This document shows, piece by piece, positions 11,238 through 22,590 of a stretch of DNA of 64,000 nucleotides. This DNA comes from Liquidambar formosana (Eukaryota > Streptophyta > Magnoliopsida > Saxifragales > Altingiaceae), in assembly GCA_039720395.1 (NCBI GenBank), contig CM077827.1:7293991-7357990 (forward strand), written 5' to 3'. Positions within the stretch are counted from its first letter, which is position 1. Every line of letters starts with the position of its first letter. The translations under genes and the position numbers were made by a program. A model generated the notes under the pieces. That model did no database searches, had not been told where the DNA came from, and saw nothing but the letters and a program-made list of their open reading frames with translations.

Positions 11238-12797
11238 ATGGTAAGGTTCCTTTAGATCTCTCAGTTAGCAATTCATTAGGCATATGCATACATGCCCATT
11301 TTGCTGAATGCTGAGCCATTTAAAGTTTCCAATCAAGCATTTACTGTAATGGCTGTGATTATGTTGGTTGCAGGGAGAGGCTCGCAGCTTAGAAGGGTGT
11401 ATCTCAATCGGTCCCGTGGGAGGTCCAGGTGGGGGCAATTGGAGTTTCAAAGTCAAAGGTGGTATAAAGCAGCTAGTTATGCATCATGGACAGGTTATTG
11501 ATTCAATCTTATTCAAGGGCGATAATGGAAATGGTCTGATGGAGTCTTCAACCAAGTTTGGCAGCAATGGTGGAGGTAAAAAGGACAAGGTGAGTATGAA
11601 CCTAAAGCTGTTTGTTTGTTTGTTTGTTCTATTTTTTTTTTTTATTCCTTGTGCACATTAATTGTTATTATGTTTCTTATGTGTACGTAGATTGATATTA
11701 ATTGGCCTATGGAGTATCTGACCAGCATAAGTGGCACATACGGGACATACGGTGAACTAGTTCCAATAAAATCACTATGTTTCAACACAAACCATTCCAA
11801 ATATGGACCCTTTAGTACCAACCAGGGCACGCCTTTCTCCATTCCAGTGGAAGGTGGTGCCATTGTTGGATTTCATGGACGTGCCGGCATCTACCTTGAT
11901 GCTATAGGAGTGTATGCGAAGCCAATAGGTTCATTCGACAATGAGTGCCACAATAATGAAGAGGTTAAGTCACCTTGGTTAATTTAATTTTTTTTTCCTC
12001 AAACTTCATTAATTTGATCATTCTTATAGTCAGATTTTCACACCCTATATATGAATTATAAATCTCACTTTTATTTTATTTATTTTATTTCTTCTTTTTG
12101 GGATTATCATATATTAATTATAGGTGATCGATGTGATGAAAGCAGTTGCGCCATGTGATCCAGGGCCATGGGGTGGGCTAGCCGGAAAACCATGGGATGA
12201 TGGGGTTTTCTCTGCAACCAAGCAAGTTCTCGTGCATGTAGCAAATGATGGTGGTATAATACATGCACTCCAGTTTCAGTATGAGAAAATGGATGGCAAG
12301 GCTTTTTGGTCACAAAAACATGGTGGCCGGGGTGGTGAAATAACAAAGCGTGTAAGGAAAAAAATTAATTTTAAAACATATGAATATCTAATTAGTGATG
12401 AATTTAATACATGTGCAATCAATTTACTTGGTTCAGTCACTAGCTGGCTGCGCTGATCGACGTGGAATACACGATTCTTGTTTGAGTTCAAAACAAAAAT
12501 GGACTCACTAAGCATTTTCCTATATTAATTGTGAACATGAATTCATTGCAGATAAATCTGGAAAGTGCAAGCGAGTTCATAGCCAACATCACAGGGTTTT
12601 ATGGGCCAATTGAAGGGAGTGGTGGGTTTGAAGCTATAAGATCAATTTCCTTCCACACCAACAAGGGTAAATATGGTCCATTTGGAAGTGAGGTTGGCAA
12701 GTATTTTGCTTCTGGGTTTGGAGGAAAAATTGTGGGTTTCCATGGTAGAAGCAGTGTTTATTTAGACGCGATTGGCATTCACATGGCATATTTCTGA
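11238..12797 (+). CDS. Two-domain jacalin-related lectin, 321 aa, five exons
   Basis: Exons inferred: 11238-11240 (ATG only), 11374-11589, 11691-11963, 12124-12351 and 12552-12797. All junctions are GT-AG and phase 0, giving an uninterrupted 321 residues. Domain 1 (about residues 2-150) carries GPVGGPGG, SILFKGDNGNG, WPMEYLTSISG and VGFHGRAGIYLDAIGVY. Domain 2 (about 165-321) carries GPWGG, WDDGVF, ITGFYGPIEG and VGFHGRSSVYLDAIGIH. There is no signal peptide, so a nucleocytoplasmic mannose-type lectin, often linked to defence or storage, is expected from the family. The sugar-site motif GxxxD is kept in domain 1 (GIYLD), but domain 2 has Ser for the Gly (SVYLD), and domain 1 has Val for Trp in GPWGG. 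Size matches tree two-domain agglutinins. Confidence 0.9.
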
Positions 12798-13100
12798 TCA
12801 TTTTCTATTAGGCTCTTTGTTATTACGTACTGGTGCTGACTCATGGTAAGGAATACATATGTACGTGTTTCTACTACTGCTACTACTATATTTGAAGTCT
12901 GCATGGGCTGCATGTGTTAGCTCTTTCAGCTAGCTAGGGGCTGGTATTTTAGCTAATTTGTAGTTTGTACTGTTTGTTTTGTGGAGGGGTTGATGCAGGC
13001 TGGGTGTTGTAGCATCGTTTCTTGATTGGTGTATTGGGAGTACTTTTGATTTGTATGTACTCAGGTGTCTGTCTACGTACTATAATTTGATGATAATAAA
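12798..13100 (+). terminator. 3' UTR and poly(A) signal of lectin gene 1
   Basis: AATAAA lies at 13095-13100 after a T/G-rich stretch. The segment TTGTAGCATSGTTTCTTG to TAATTTGATGATAATAAA is conserved at 39318-39415 and on the minus strand at 52297-52425, which supports it as the shared lectin 3' UTR. Confidence 0.7.
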
Positions 13101-13442
13101 ATTTATTTTGCTTACCCAAAAAAAAAAAAAAAAAAGAGGATTAAAGTAGCCAACCAAGTAACAGATTTTTGAAACTCTTTTTGATCGGATGCATGAATTC
13201 AATTACATATTTAATTAATCGGCAAAAGCATTCTAAAGCAGGGAAGATGCTAACTGCACTTCAAAAAAAAAAAAAAAGTATAAATAATAATAATAATACC
13301 GAGTAAATAAAATAAAGGCTCCTACAGAATTCCTCGCTCACACTTGAGGAGTGTGAGAAGTTTTTTTGGAGTGCTTTCTTTATATAAAAAAAAAAAGTGC
13401 TTTAACTTTCTTTTGCTTTAAAACAGTGGTAGATTTTTTTAA
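13101..13442. other. Short spacer, poly-A rich
   Basis: Nothing gene-like; A-homopolymers at about 13119 and 13264. Confidence 0.4.
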
Positions 13443-13823
13443 GGGAAAATACAGTTTTACCCTCTCAATTTTCACTCAAAAACACTTAGCATTAGGTCTT
13501 TTTTCAAATACTTTAACCCCTTCATGTTTGGAAAATGTATATAACCCTTGCAACGATGATGAAAATAGTTATTTTACAAGTATATTCTTACCATATATAT
13601 GTTGGTGAAATTTCCCATTATCAAGATTTTTTTGTCTAAAAGATGTCTTTAGTGGGTCATATGTAACCATTTTTGGTCAAGAAATCAAGCAATAGAGTGA
13701 CGAAATAGTGTAATGTGTCATTTTTTTAGAACATGAGAGGGTCAAAGTGTTTAAAAACAAACTACAGGAGTGCAAATTAAAGTGCTTGGGAGTGAAAGTT
13801 GAGGAGGTGAAATTGTATTTCCT
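13443..13823. repeat. TIR element, about 380 bp
   Basis: The left end GGGAAAATACAGTTTTACC and the right end GGTGAAATTGTATTTCC are inverted repeats extending some 35 bp (both arms also include CTCAATTTTCACTC or its diverged form). The termini resemble Mutator-type MITEs. No matching 9-bp flanks were found, so the class is tentative. Confidence 0.6.
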
Positions 13824-14676
13824 CATTTATTTTTCAATTAAATAGAGAGTTTCAGGAATCAGAAAACCACCAACATCCCAACTAGATTGGCACCTAAGCT
13901 ATAAGCTCAACCATCAACATATATACATTGCTTATTATAAGATGTTGCTTATGCTTCATTAGAAAATCGACTCAACTCCCAACATTATGTAAGTCAACGG
14001 TCCCACATGGGTCATTGAAATGCTTGTTAATTTAATCAAAATCTACTCAACATAACTCAAAGCACAAGAAGTCAAAAGTAAAACAATGATCAGGGGATAT
14101 CACAAAAACTCTTAAGACTACAGTCTACAGAGAAATAAAACCCATTGCTTGATTGCTAATAACAAAGAAAGAAACCCTAATAATTCTGAAAATGTAGAAG
14201 AGAGGGTTCCTATTTAACTATCATTAATTTGTTTTGAAAAAAATATGCTTTTTAACATATCAACTTTACCTTCAAGTGTACAAAATATTGGAAAATGTAA
14301 AATATTCATTAAGGTATTTTAAGAAATTAATTCAAAAAAATTATTAACTTTTTTAATATGACAATCTTTTTGGAACATCCCAGTTAAAAAAAAGGAAAAG
14401 AGGACAAGACAAAAAGGAACAGTGGGAGGAGTAGTTTGTTTATCTCAAAAGGAAACCGATTTGCAAGTGTAGTGCAGTGAGATTCCACTTCAATTTGTAG
14501 CTGGGTTCTCTGCAGTCTGCAGACATGCATGTGGGTACTGCATTACTCGGACTAGGGAGTGCCACGCAATTGGTTCCCCCCAAACGATGCCGTTTTAGGG
14601 AAAAGGAAAGGTAGCGAGACTTATTCCCACCATTAATTGCTGCAGATCCATCACGTTAAATTTTCTACACTTTTCA
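13824..14676. other. AT-rich intergenic DNA
   Basis: No gene. A segment near 14270-14400 (TGTACAAAATATTRGAAAA onward to GGAACATCCCA) is similar to 52930-53040, so it is part of a dispersed repeat. Confidence 0.4.
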
Positions 14677-14896
14677 GGGGAATTATGTGGTATCCACACC
14701 AAATGGGGTACCATACCCTAAATGGTCACATTTTTGATAACCTTAAGTCTTATTTTGTGGTAAGTCGTCACATTTGATATAAGTAACCTTTTATAAAAAA
14801 TGTGACCTAAGGTTACAAAAAATGTGACAATTTACCACAAAATATGACAAACTTACCATTAGGATACGGTACCCCCAAGGTACTATAGAATTTCCC
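14677..14896. repeat. Foldback MITE, 220 bp
   Basis: The left arm (GGGGAATTATGTGGTATCC, then GGGGTACCATACCCTA) is mirrored by the right arm (TAGGATACGGTACCCCC, then TAGAATTTCCC). The inner part also folds: TTTGTGGTAA pairs with TTACCACAAA, and AATGTGACCTAAGG lies opposite CCTTAAG. The palindromy is nearly complete around 14787. Confidence 0.75.
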
Positions 14897-15325
14897 TAGT
14901 CTTCGGTTTGTTTTTATTCTTTTTCAAAATTTTTCTTGTCGGTAGAAGAGATATATAACCTGAGAATCCATGGGGGGTTTTTACAGGTGGTGTTGTGGGT
15001 ATGAAAGGTTTTAATTTGGTGGGTTTATAAGGGTTTGAGGTCATGGTTGTTGGAGAGGAGAAGAAGGTGGTGGCTGGTTGGAAGTGTGTTTGAAAGAAGA
15101 GGAAGAGGGGGGGGGGGGGGGGAGGGGAAGATGAAAAGAGAATGGGTTTGCTTGCAAGTCAGATTTGAAAAATATAATGCATGGTTGCCATGGATGCAGT
15201 GGTGGAGTTAGAAAATTAGTCTTGCAAGGTTAAGACTAATGATCAATATTTAGAAAAAAATTTCCTAATTGACAATAATGATATTAAAAAAAAAAAAATT
15301 ATTGACCTAATGACAAAGATAGAAT

Positions 15326-16875
15326 TAGGGCTGCAACTTGATTGGGTTGGGCGGGTTGAGAGGTCAACCCAAGCTCAACCCTAAGTGTAAATCCCTACGC
15401 CCAATCCCAAACCAACCCATTCTTCAGGTTGAACTTTTTTAGCCTAGGCTCAACCCGTGCTCGGGTAGGGCAGGCATGAGTTACATGGTTGAGCGGGTTG
15501 AAGTCGGGTTGTGCGGGTTAGCTTATTAATTTCATTTTTTATATTTATCTTTAGTAAACTTGCTTCATATTTATCTTAGTAAACCTGCTTCGATAATATA
15601 AAAATGCATTGTTGCGTATGCCTACAAATCTTAATCATCCAAACTCAATTGATTAAACTGCTTCAATAAAATCAACGGTATTACTCGTTAGTAGCTGATG
15701 GGGACTGGGGAAAGAAGAGAGAAGTAGCAGCAGAATGCTCTGATGCCAAAATGATAAGAACTAACTTATAAAAATAAGAAAAATTGACATTCATGGACAC
15801 TTATTTAAAGAGTCTTTTAAACATAGATTATAATCCCATGATTCTAGGAGATTTTATAGTGTTTTTTTTTTCTTTTTCTTGCTAAGAGATGAGATTTTAT
15901 AGCTACTAATTGCTAACCGTCTAAATAAACTCCCCTTTTAACCCCCCCCCCCCCAAAAAAAAAGAAGGGAAAAACAATAGAAAGTAATCTAGCTGCACAT
16001 CTTTCTCTAGCCGATTGCACATTTTCCTCCAGCAATTCCTCCATTAATTTCTCTTACATACAAGCCCCTTATGTCCACACCAAATGACCAATAGTTAAAA
16101 GGGGAAAAATCCAAAAACTCCCTCAAAAATAAATTCATATAAAAAAGCTCCATTAAATATTTTTCCTATCCATCTAATCCAAATAAAAAAGAATTATATC
16201 TATTAACTCCAACCAATTAATTTTTTGTTTATTGTTGTTAAAAGAAAGGAGTGATCTTACTAAAATACCCTTCTTTGACATTAATATGTTTAATGAAAAA
16301 ATTGTACACTTAATTGAATTTCTACTTTTATCTTTTTTAATGTAATTAGAAAAAAATTAACTATCATTAATTAATTCTTCTCTAATATACATATGGAGGG
16401 AAGGGAGAAGAAAAAGAGGGAGTAGGAGAGTAGGTATGCAAGTTCGGGAAAAGAAGGGACAAAAGGGAAAATTCACTTGAATATGTATTTTTGTCATTAA
16501 ACATATTACTGTGAAAGAAGGACATTTTAGTCGGATCACTATTTTCTTTTAATCGTAGTAAAAAAAAAATTTAACTAATTGGAGTTAATGGATATAATTT
16601 TTTTTTATTTGGATTAGATGGATAGTAAAAATATTTAATGGGGGTTTTTAGATACGATTTTATATTTGAGGGAGGTGTTGGATATTTGCCCTAGTTAAAA
16701 ACCATATGATGTCATATTTAATGCATATAAAAATATTAAAAATTATATATTATATAGGTCGGGTTCGGGTTGCCCAACCCCCCTTCCCCAAGCCCAACCC
16801 AATATATGAAAACTATTTGTCGAACCCGTGTATTGATGGGTTGGGCGGGCTCAACCCACCCAAGTTGCAGCCCTA
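15326..16875. mobile_element. hAT-type element, 1.55 kb, 8-bp TSD
   Basis: Terminal inverted repeats start TAGGGCTGCAACTT and end AAGTTGCAGCCCTA; subterminal GGGTTGGGCGGG repeats follow. Flanks are GATAGAAT (15318-15325) and GATAAAAT (16876-16883), an 8-bp TSD with one mismatch, as expected for hAT. No transposase is present, so it is non-autonomous. A Mutator-type MITE sits inside it at 16101-16691. Confidence 0.85.
16101..16691. mobile_element. Mutator-type MITE nested in the hAT element
   Basis: Long inverted arms of about 200 bp: the left begins GGGGAAAAATCC and the right ends GGATATTTGCCC. Both contain ATTAAATATTTTT and the ATCCATCTAATCCAAATAAA phrase. The flanks are identical 9-mers TAGTTAAAA (16092-16100 and 16692-16700). 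A 9-bp TSD with long arms is the Mutator signature. Confidence 0.88.
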
Positions 16876-17041
16876 GATAAAATGTGTGTTTAATTAGGGG
16901 AAAAGGGGAAAAAATGTTTTGTTTTTAAGTTTGTGTGGGGTAGAAAATTAATTCTAATTAATTATGGGTCAAACTCATAAACTGAAAGGGTCAAAAAATA
17001 TTGAAGGGTCAAATTTTTAGGCCCAAACTCACTTCCCAGAG

Positions 17042-18532
17042 AATGCAAGTTTTTATGTGGCTTCTTATTCGGAACAGTATACCAACTAAAGGTTTGCTTC
17101 TTAATTGAGTGTTAAAATTGATATGGATTGCCTGTTATGTGCTAATGGTATGGAAGATATAAATCATTTGTTTCTTACGTGCCCTTTCATGGTTTCTATT
17201 TGGAATCACATTTCTCAATATTGTCCTATCCCGAAAAACTTTCTTGGGAACTTATAGATTGGTTAGAATTGTTGCATGATAATTATGGTTATTACATAAG
17301 AAATTTCCTTATTTCTTTGAAAAGCTTGGTATAGTTTGTTGGTGTACATGGAACCATCGAAATTAAGTGGTTTTTCAAAGTCATAAGCCCGGCCAATCCA
17401 TCTACTATTTTGGAAGTGGCGGCTAAGTATTTTTAGAAAATTAATAATGATGAGAATAATTACCTTTTTACTAATAATTTTAATCCGTCTAGTTTGCATA
17501 GTTCTTTTAATTTGTAAGAGTTTTTCCATATGTGGGTTTCCATTGATTGGGAGTTATGTTTGGTTTGCAAAAAACGAGTTGGTAATATGGTCTAAAATAG
17601 AAGTGTCAGTGATACCCAATATGTAACGGTTGTGATTGTACAGATTCATTGGGTTATGTGGTATCTTAATAACATGGGATCATGCTATGTGATGTGGTAC
17701 AGTTTGTGTAGGCTTGGGATTCCTAATTAGAGTCTATGATAAGAAAAGTTCTATGAAAGGTTAGGTCCCCTCTCCTCTCTAAGATATTAATAAAGCTGGA
17801 CCCATTGATAAGCTAAAAAGGAAAGAGAAGGAGAGGAAGACCTAAGCTGTAGTTTTTTTTGTAGATATCAAGATTCATACAGATTTTCAGCATCATGGCC
17901 ATGTTAGGTATGCCACTCCTTCTCCATCAATGTTTTATGGGTGTTCTAGATTCTAGCAATTAGATCCTACAAATTTATGGTTAATATTTATCACTTTTTC
18001 TTAAGGTCTATTGCTTGGGAGTCCTCCTAATTGGATGAAACTTAATTAACTTTGATGGATCAAGAAAACATAAATGGAAAAAGGCTACCAAAGGATTTGT
18101 TCTTAGAGATGAAAGAGGTAGAGTTTCAATGGCATCTTCTTTTAAGCTTGGCAATGCTTTGGTTCTTGTTGCATGAATGTACAGCACTTAGAAATGATAT
18201 TGTTGTGGTGCTAGAAAAAGTGATTAGATGGTTTCAAATAGGAGAAACACAACTAGTGATAAATGCAATTAGTGGAACTTACCAATGATATCAGTATCAC
18301 TGGAGCATATCGAATGTTATACAGGATATTCGTGGTCTTCTATCTTGTTTTGAGCAAGCTAATAGTGTTGCAGATTGTGTTGCTCATTTGGGTTATTTCT
18401 ATGATGATATAAATTATTTGGGAACGGTGTGGAATGTTATTTTAGAGGATTTCTGTGGTGCTGTTATTTCTAGATATAAACATTTTTCTGTTGAATAATA
18501 TATTTATTGTTTCCAAAAAAAAAGAAAAAAAA
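17042..18532 (+). mobile_element. 5'-truncated L1-type LINE with RNase H tail
   Basis: It is flanked by an identical 17-bp TSD, AAACTCACTTCCCAGAG (17025-17041 and 18533-18549), and ends in a poly-A tract after TTTCC. The coding remnants are those of plant L1 elements. A zf-RVT-like zinc motif region near 17125-17215 reads MDCLLCANGMEDINHLFL followed by CPF and IWNHI. An RNase H-like part near 18080-18500 contains RDERGRVSMASSFKLGN and, at the end, ANSVADCVAHLG. Stops and frameshifts interrupt both. Reverse transcriptase and endonuclease are missing, so it was dead on arrival. The intact TSD suggests moderate age. Confidence 0.88.
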
Positions 18533-18549
18533 AAACTCACTTCCCAGAG

Positions 18550-19355
18550 GTCGAGTTCCTTTGGTTTTAATACTATTTCAAGCCTTTAAAACGGGTCTTA
18601 CAAGTTAAAGGAAGAGTAGCGCAGAGCCCCACACTGAGCTGCGAGTGGATATGAGGGCCTTCACGATGCTGCGCTGACACCATCGACAAGTTGGATGGCC
18701 AAGCACCTCACGAGTTAGGGTAGACCATTGGCCCCATAAAGCCAACAATAATAATCTCGTAATGTTTCCACGCACGAGTTGATGACCAAGAAATTTCTTG
18801 CCTTATTTTTGGTTTCTATGTTAAATTCTGAGATTTTTAGTGTGGATATTTTGAGGACAAAGACAAGGACATCACTTACTCCAATTCTCTTTTGTAAGCC
18901 ACATTTTACTACTTATAATATCAAATATTGGCAAAATTATCCATTTATCCAAATATTCTAGTGGCTAGTGGCTAGGTATATATACATTTCTAGCTTTCTT
19001 TATCATCACAAGCTAGTATATTGTTTTTAGGGAAATTTGGCCTCAAGTCCTTGACCGCAACTCTTTTAAAATCAAGTATGCTTCAGTTACTTTAATAACC
19101 TAGGGATCCAAACACTCTTTGTCGTACACTAGCCCTTTTTGTTCTCTAGCCTAGTTCAATATTTGGTTTACTAATTAATCTTCAGAGCCATCAGCACAAT
19201 TTTTTATTTTTAACCCTTAGCACAATTTAGCAAATTTGAAAAATGGGCTTAATAAGGACCTTGTCCCAAATTGGATAGACAAGGGTATTAGGAGTGGTAT
19301 ATGAGCACGTAATTAAGATCCGCAACTCTAAAAATCACCAAAGATTTTGTAGTGT
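18550..19355. other. Intergenic, with a repeat also seen at 20868
   Basis: No gene. From about 19250 (GGACCTTGTCCCAAATTGGATAGAC onward) to 19362 the sequence parallels 20868-20985 (GGGACCTTGTCCCGTATTG, AGTGTGGCGTAC). Confidence 0.45.
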
Positions 19356-19362
19356 GGTGTAC

Positions 19363-20719
19363 GGACTTAAATATCATGATATATCGACGATATATCGCGA
19401 TATATCGTCATATTGGAGGTCATTGCGATATTGAAAGATTTTGAAAAAAACACAATTTCAGGAGATATCGTCGATATATCACGATATATCGACGATATAT
19501 CGTTTACTTCAAATTTCGTCAATTTTCTACCATTTTTTTAGAATATTTCGTGGATATATCGTCGATATATCCACAATATATCGACGATATCGCCCATACC
19601 GACACTAGGGATCTTTTTTTCCCTTTTACTGCTGAGTGTTGCATTGCTGTATTCATTCTTACCGTTGTTGACAAAGAAGAACTGTCGATATGCTGTAACG
19701 CGGTAACTGTTATCCTACAATTGTTGGCGACGACTAAGAAAAAAACAGAAGAGAAGAAGAAGAATAAGAAGAAGAAGAAGAGAAGAAGAGGAAAACTTAC
19801 ATACCTGGGAAGAAGCTGCTGATCGTGCCGTCATCCTTCTTCCTCACTGCTGCCGGTGTTGCTATCTTGGCTACCGGCGTTGTTTGAATCTGCCCTCTTT
19901 TCTTGTTACCTCAAGCCAACTGTGAAGTGTTCAAAAAAGGCTCTTTTGAAGCCTTATCTTTTTTTCTTTTTATCTTTTTTTAAAATAAAAAAAAATCTAA
20001 AGCCTTATCACGTGACTCTTTTTAAAAATGAAATAAACCTACTTTTATTAAAACACCCACTTTTTACATATATTTGCAAATGCAACCCCATAATTCTTTT
20101 TTACTTTACATTTTTACCTTTAACTTTATAATGTTTTTAAAAGAACCCTACTAATTTTTGTGCATTTAATTTTTATTTATTTATTATGTTTAGCATTTTA
20201 CATAAATTTACAATAATAGCCTTTATTTTAGTTTCATTTTATATTTAAATGTTACAAATATTTATTTTAATGTTATGTAACATTTAAGTGTGAAATTTGC
20301 ATACCTTTGTACTATCTATTTGCTTAGCGTCACACTTTTTTTGTACCTTATACACCACTTACTTGTCTTATAGAGATTTAATTTGCAATCTTTTGATTAC
20401 AAATTGTATATTAAGATCTAAAACATTATTTCTCAGAATTTCTACTATTTATTTTCTTAGCGTATCACATTGTTTATACCCTACACAACATATACTTGTA
20501 TTATAAACATTTAAATTACAATATTTTGGTGCTAGATTGTGTATTAGAGTTTAAATCATTGTTTTTTAGAGTTTCAATAAAAATATCCATGTTTAACTCA
20601 TAATATCCACCATATCTTTAAAACGATATCGATATTGTTGATATATCTAATGATATATCCGATATATTCACATTTTTGGACCCTCGATATACCCATCGAT
20701 ATCGATATTAAAGTCCTTG
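19363..20719. mobile_element. TIR element with GATATATCG subterminal repeats
   Basis: The inner termini GGACTTAAATATC and GATATTAAAGTCC are inverted. The left 250 bp contain about ten copies of CGATATATCG-like palindromes (19378-19600) and the right 110 bp several more (20620-20705), as expected of transposase-binding subterminal repeats. Direct repeats GGTGTAC flank it (19356-19362 and 20720-20726). The related block at 20955-20990 reads AGTGTGGCGTAC without an insertion and serves as an empty site. No transposase was found; the body is AT-rich and non-coding. Superfamily uncertain. Confidence 0.7.
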
Positions 20720-21183
20720 GGTGTACCTGTCAATCTTATGCGTTACTTGTCACCTTTATTCAGTCATGTAGATATGTGGTCTTGTGACTTTACTCATTTT
20801 TCATAATCTCCTTAGGAATAATAATAATAATAATATAAATATATAAACCCAACCCCACTTCGAGTTGGGACCTTGTCCCGTATTGTATAGATCGGGGGGG
20901 GGGGGGGTGCTAGAATTGGTATATAAGTAGGGTTTCGCGTCCTTAAAAGTCTCATAGACTTTTGGAGTGTGGCGTACGTAATTACCTCTATTTAGTCGTA
21001 TCGATATTTAATCTTGAGACTCTCTTTTCTTATCTTACCCCTAGAGCAACAACAAAACAAAAAAGGGAAAAAAATCGTTATAGCTATGTAAAAATAAAAA
21101 ATTTCCAGCATACCTTTATAAATGTTACTCGCCAATATGCACCATCAAAAGAAAAGTTCACCAGCACAACTAAAATTAAGGAT

Positions 21184-21376
21184 GCCATGTTTGTTTAGTT
21201 GGAATAGAATGTGTGAGTTGAATTTGATTCCATGTGATCTAGAATGGAAAGAGATTTGAAATGATTGTCCAAACACACTATTTGATTCTATTCACATTTA
21301 AATTACATCGTCCAAACATGTTATTTGGAATGAATTGGAATGTTATTTTATTTCATTCCAACTAAGTAAACATGAC
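21184..21376. repeat. Small TIR element in block A
   Basis: Ends CATGTTTGTTTAGTTGGAAT and ATTCCAACTAAGTAAACATG are inverted repeats. It is also present in block B (33169-33361), so it predates the block duplication. Confidence 0.65.
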
Positions 21377-22121
21377 CTGAATGTTATTCATGGAAATGCA
21401 TCATCAAATCAATCAAATCGAGTTTTTTATTCATTAATTTATTAGTCATGCTGTCATTTGATAAACCTTTTTCCATGCATACAATGAAACAAATAACTAG
21501 TCTCTAATGAAATTCCAGCGCATAAATTGGAAGGCTGTTATGTTTGCATAAATAGGATTCATATAATAATTACGAGAATCAACCATTTCAAGCATTCTAT
21601 ATTATTTTTTTCTCATTAATTCTAATCAAATGAGCATTTCAAAAAAAAATTTGAAACTGGGAAAAAAATAGAGAAATGATCAACAAACTCATTAATATAA
21701 TATTCCCAACTTTTAACAAGCAAAGGATCAATTTTTCAATGATCTACTAATCAAGAAAAATGGTATTCAAGAAGATAATTTTAACAGTACCATACTAGAA
21801 CGTACATACAATCAGAAATGTGTAAGACACAAGTAGTGTAACCTACGAATGACTCCAATTCTATTTTTTATTATTATGGAGTATTATTATTTTTTGGCTA
21901 AGTAAACCAGGAATGAATGACCCCTGCCAATTCTTTTTTTTTTTTTTGTCAAACAATAGGAGAATACTCACACCCACACCCATGCAGAGTCACAACCAAA
22001 ACCTCCGCATGCAAACCGTACATTTCTATTAGGATGAGATCCGCTATTAGACCCAAGTGACATTGGTAATGACTCTAGCCAATTCGGTAGTCTCAAGACA
22101 ATAAGATCACCCTCAAAAAAT

Positions 22122-22590
22122 TGTTAGAGTTTTTATATAATGTAGGCTTACATTGATTGATTTTTTGGATTGTGAAAAATGGGTTGAATGTTTAGCCTGC
22201 AATGATATACAGTATAGCACATTATATGATGTGATCAATAAAGTAATTGGGCTCTAGTGCACCATTATCCGTGATGTGGGATTATAAAGTGTGGGCCTAT
22301 TCCTTATAAGTCAAGGAGTCTATGATGGAAAAGACTCCATAAAATCTCTTTATGAATAGGCCAGGTCCCCTCTACACTCCACAAGTTGAAAACCCTAGTA
22401 GCCTGTTTCATTGGTGGCTGCATAAAGAAAAAAAGAGCAGGTAGAGGAAGACTGGTCTCCTAACCGTGTGTCTCTTTTGCAGTTTGTTAATTGGATTCAA
22501 TGGTTTCCGTAGGTACGCACATATTATTTATTATTATTATATTTTATGTGTTCTAGTTTTCTAGTATGGACTTTATATATTGTTCTTACA
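22122..22590 (+). repeat. 5' LTR of the LARD-like element
   Basis: 469 bp, TGTTAGAG to TTCTTACA. The TATA position reads TATGAATA here, against TATAAATA in the 3' LTR. Confidence 0.85.

Noticed and set aside
19378..19600. GATATATCG repeats as a CRISPR-like or satellite array
   Set aside because: No regular repeat-spacer pattern and the DNA is plant nuclear; position at a transposon end explains them better.
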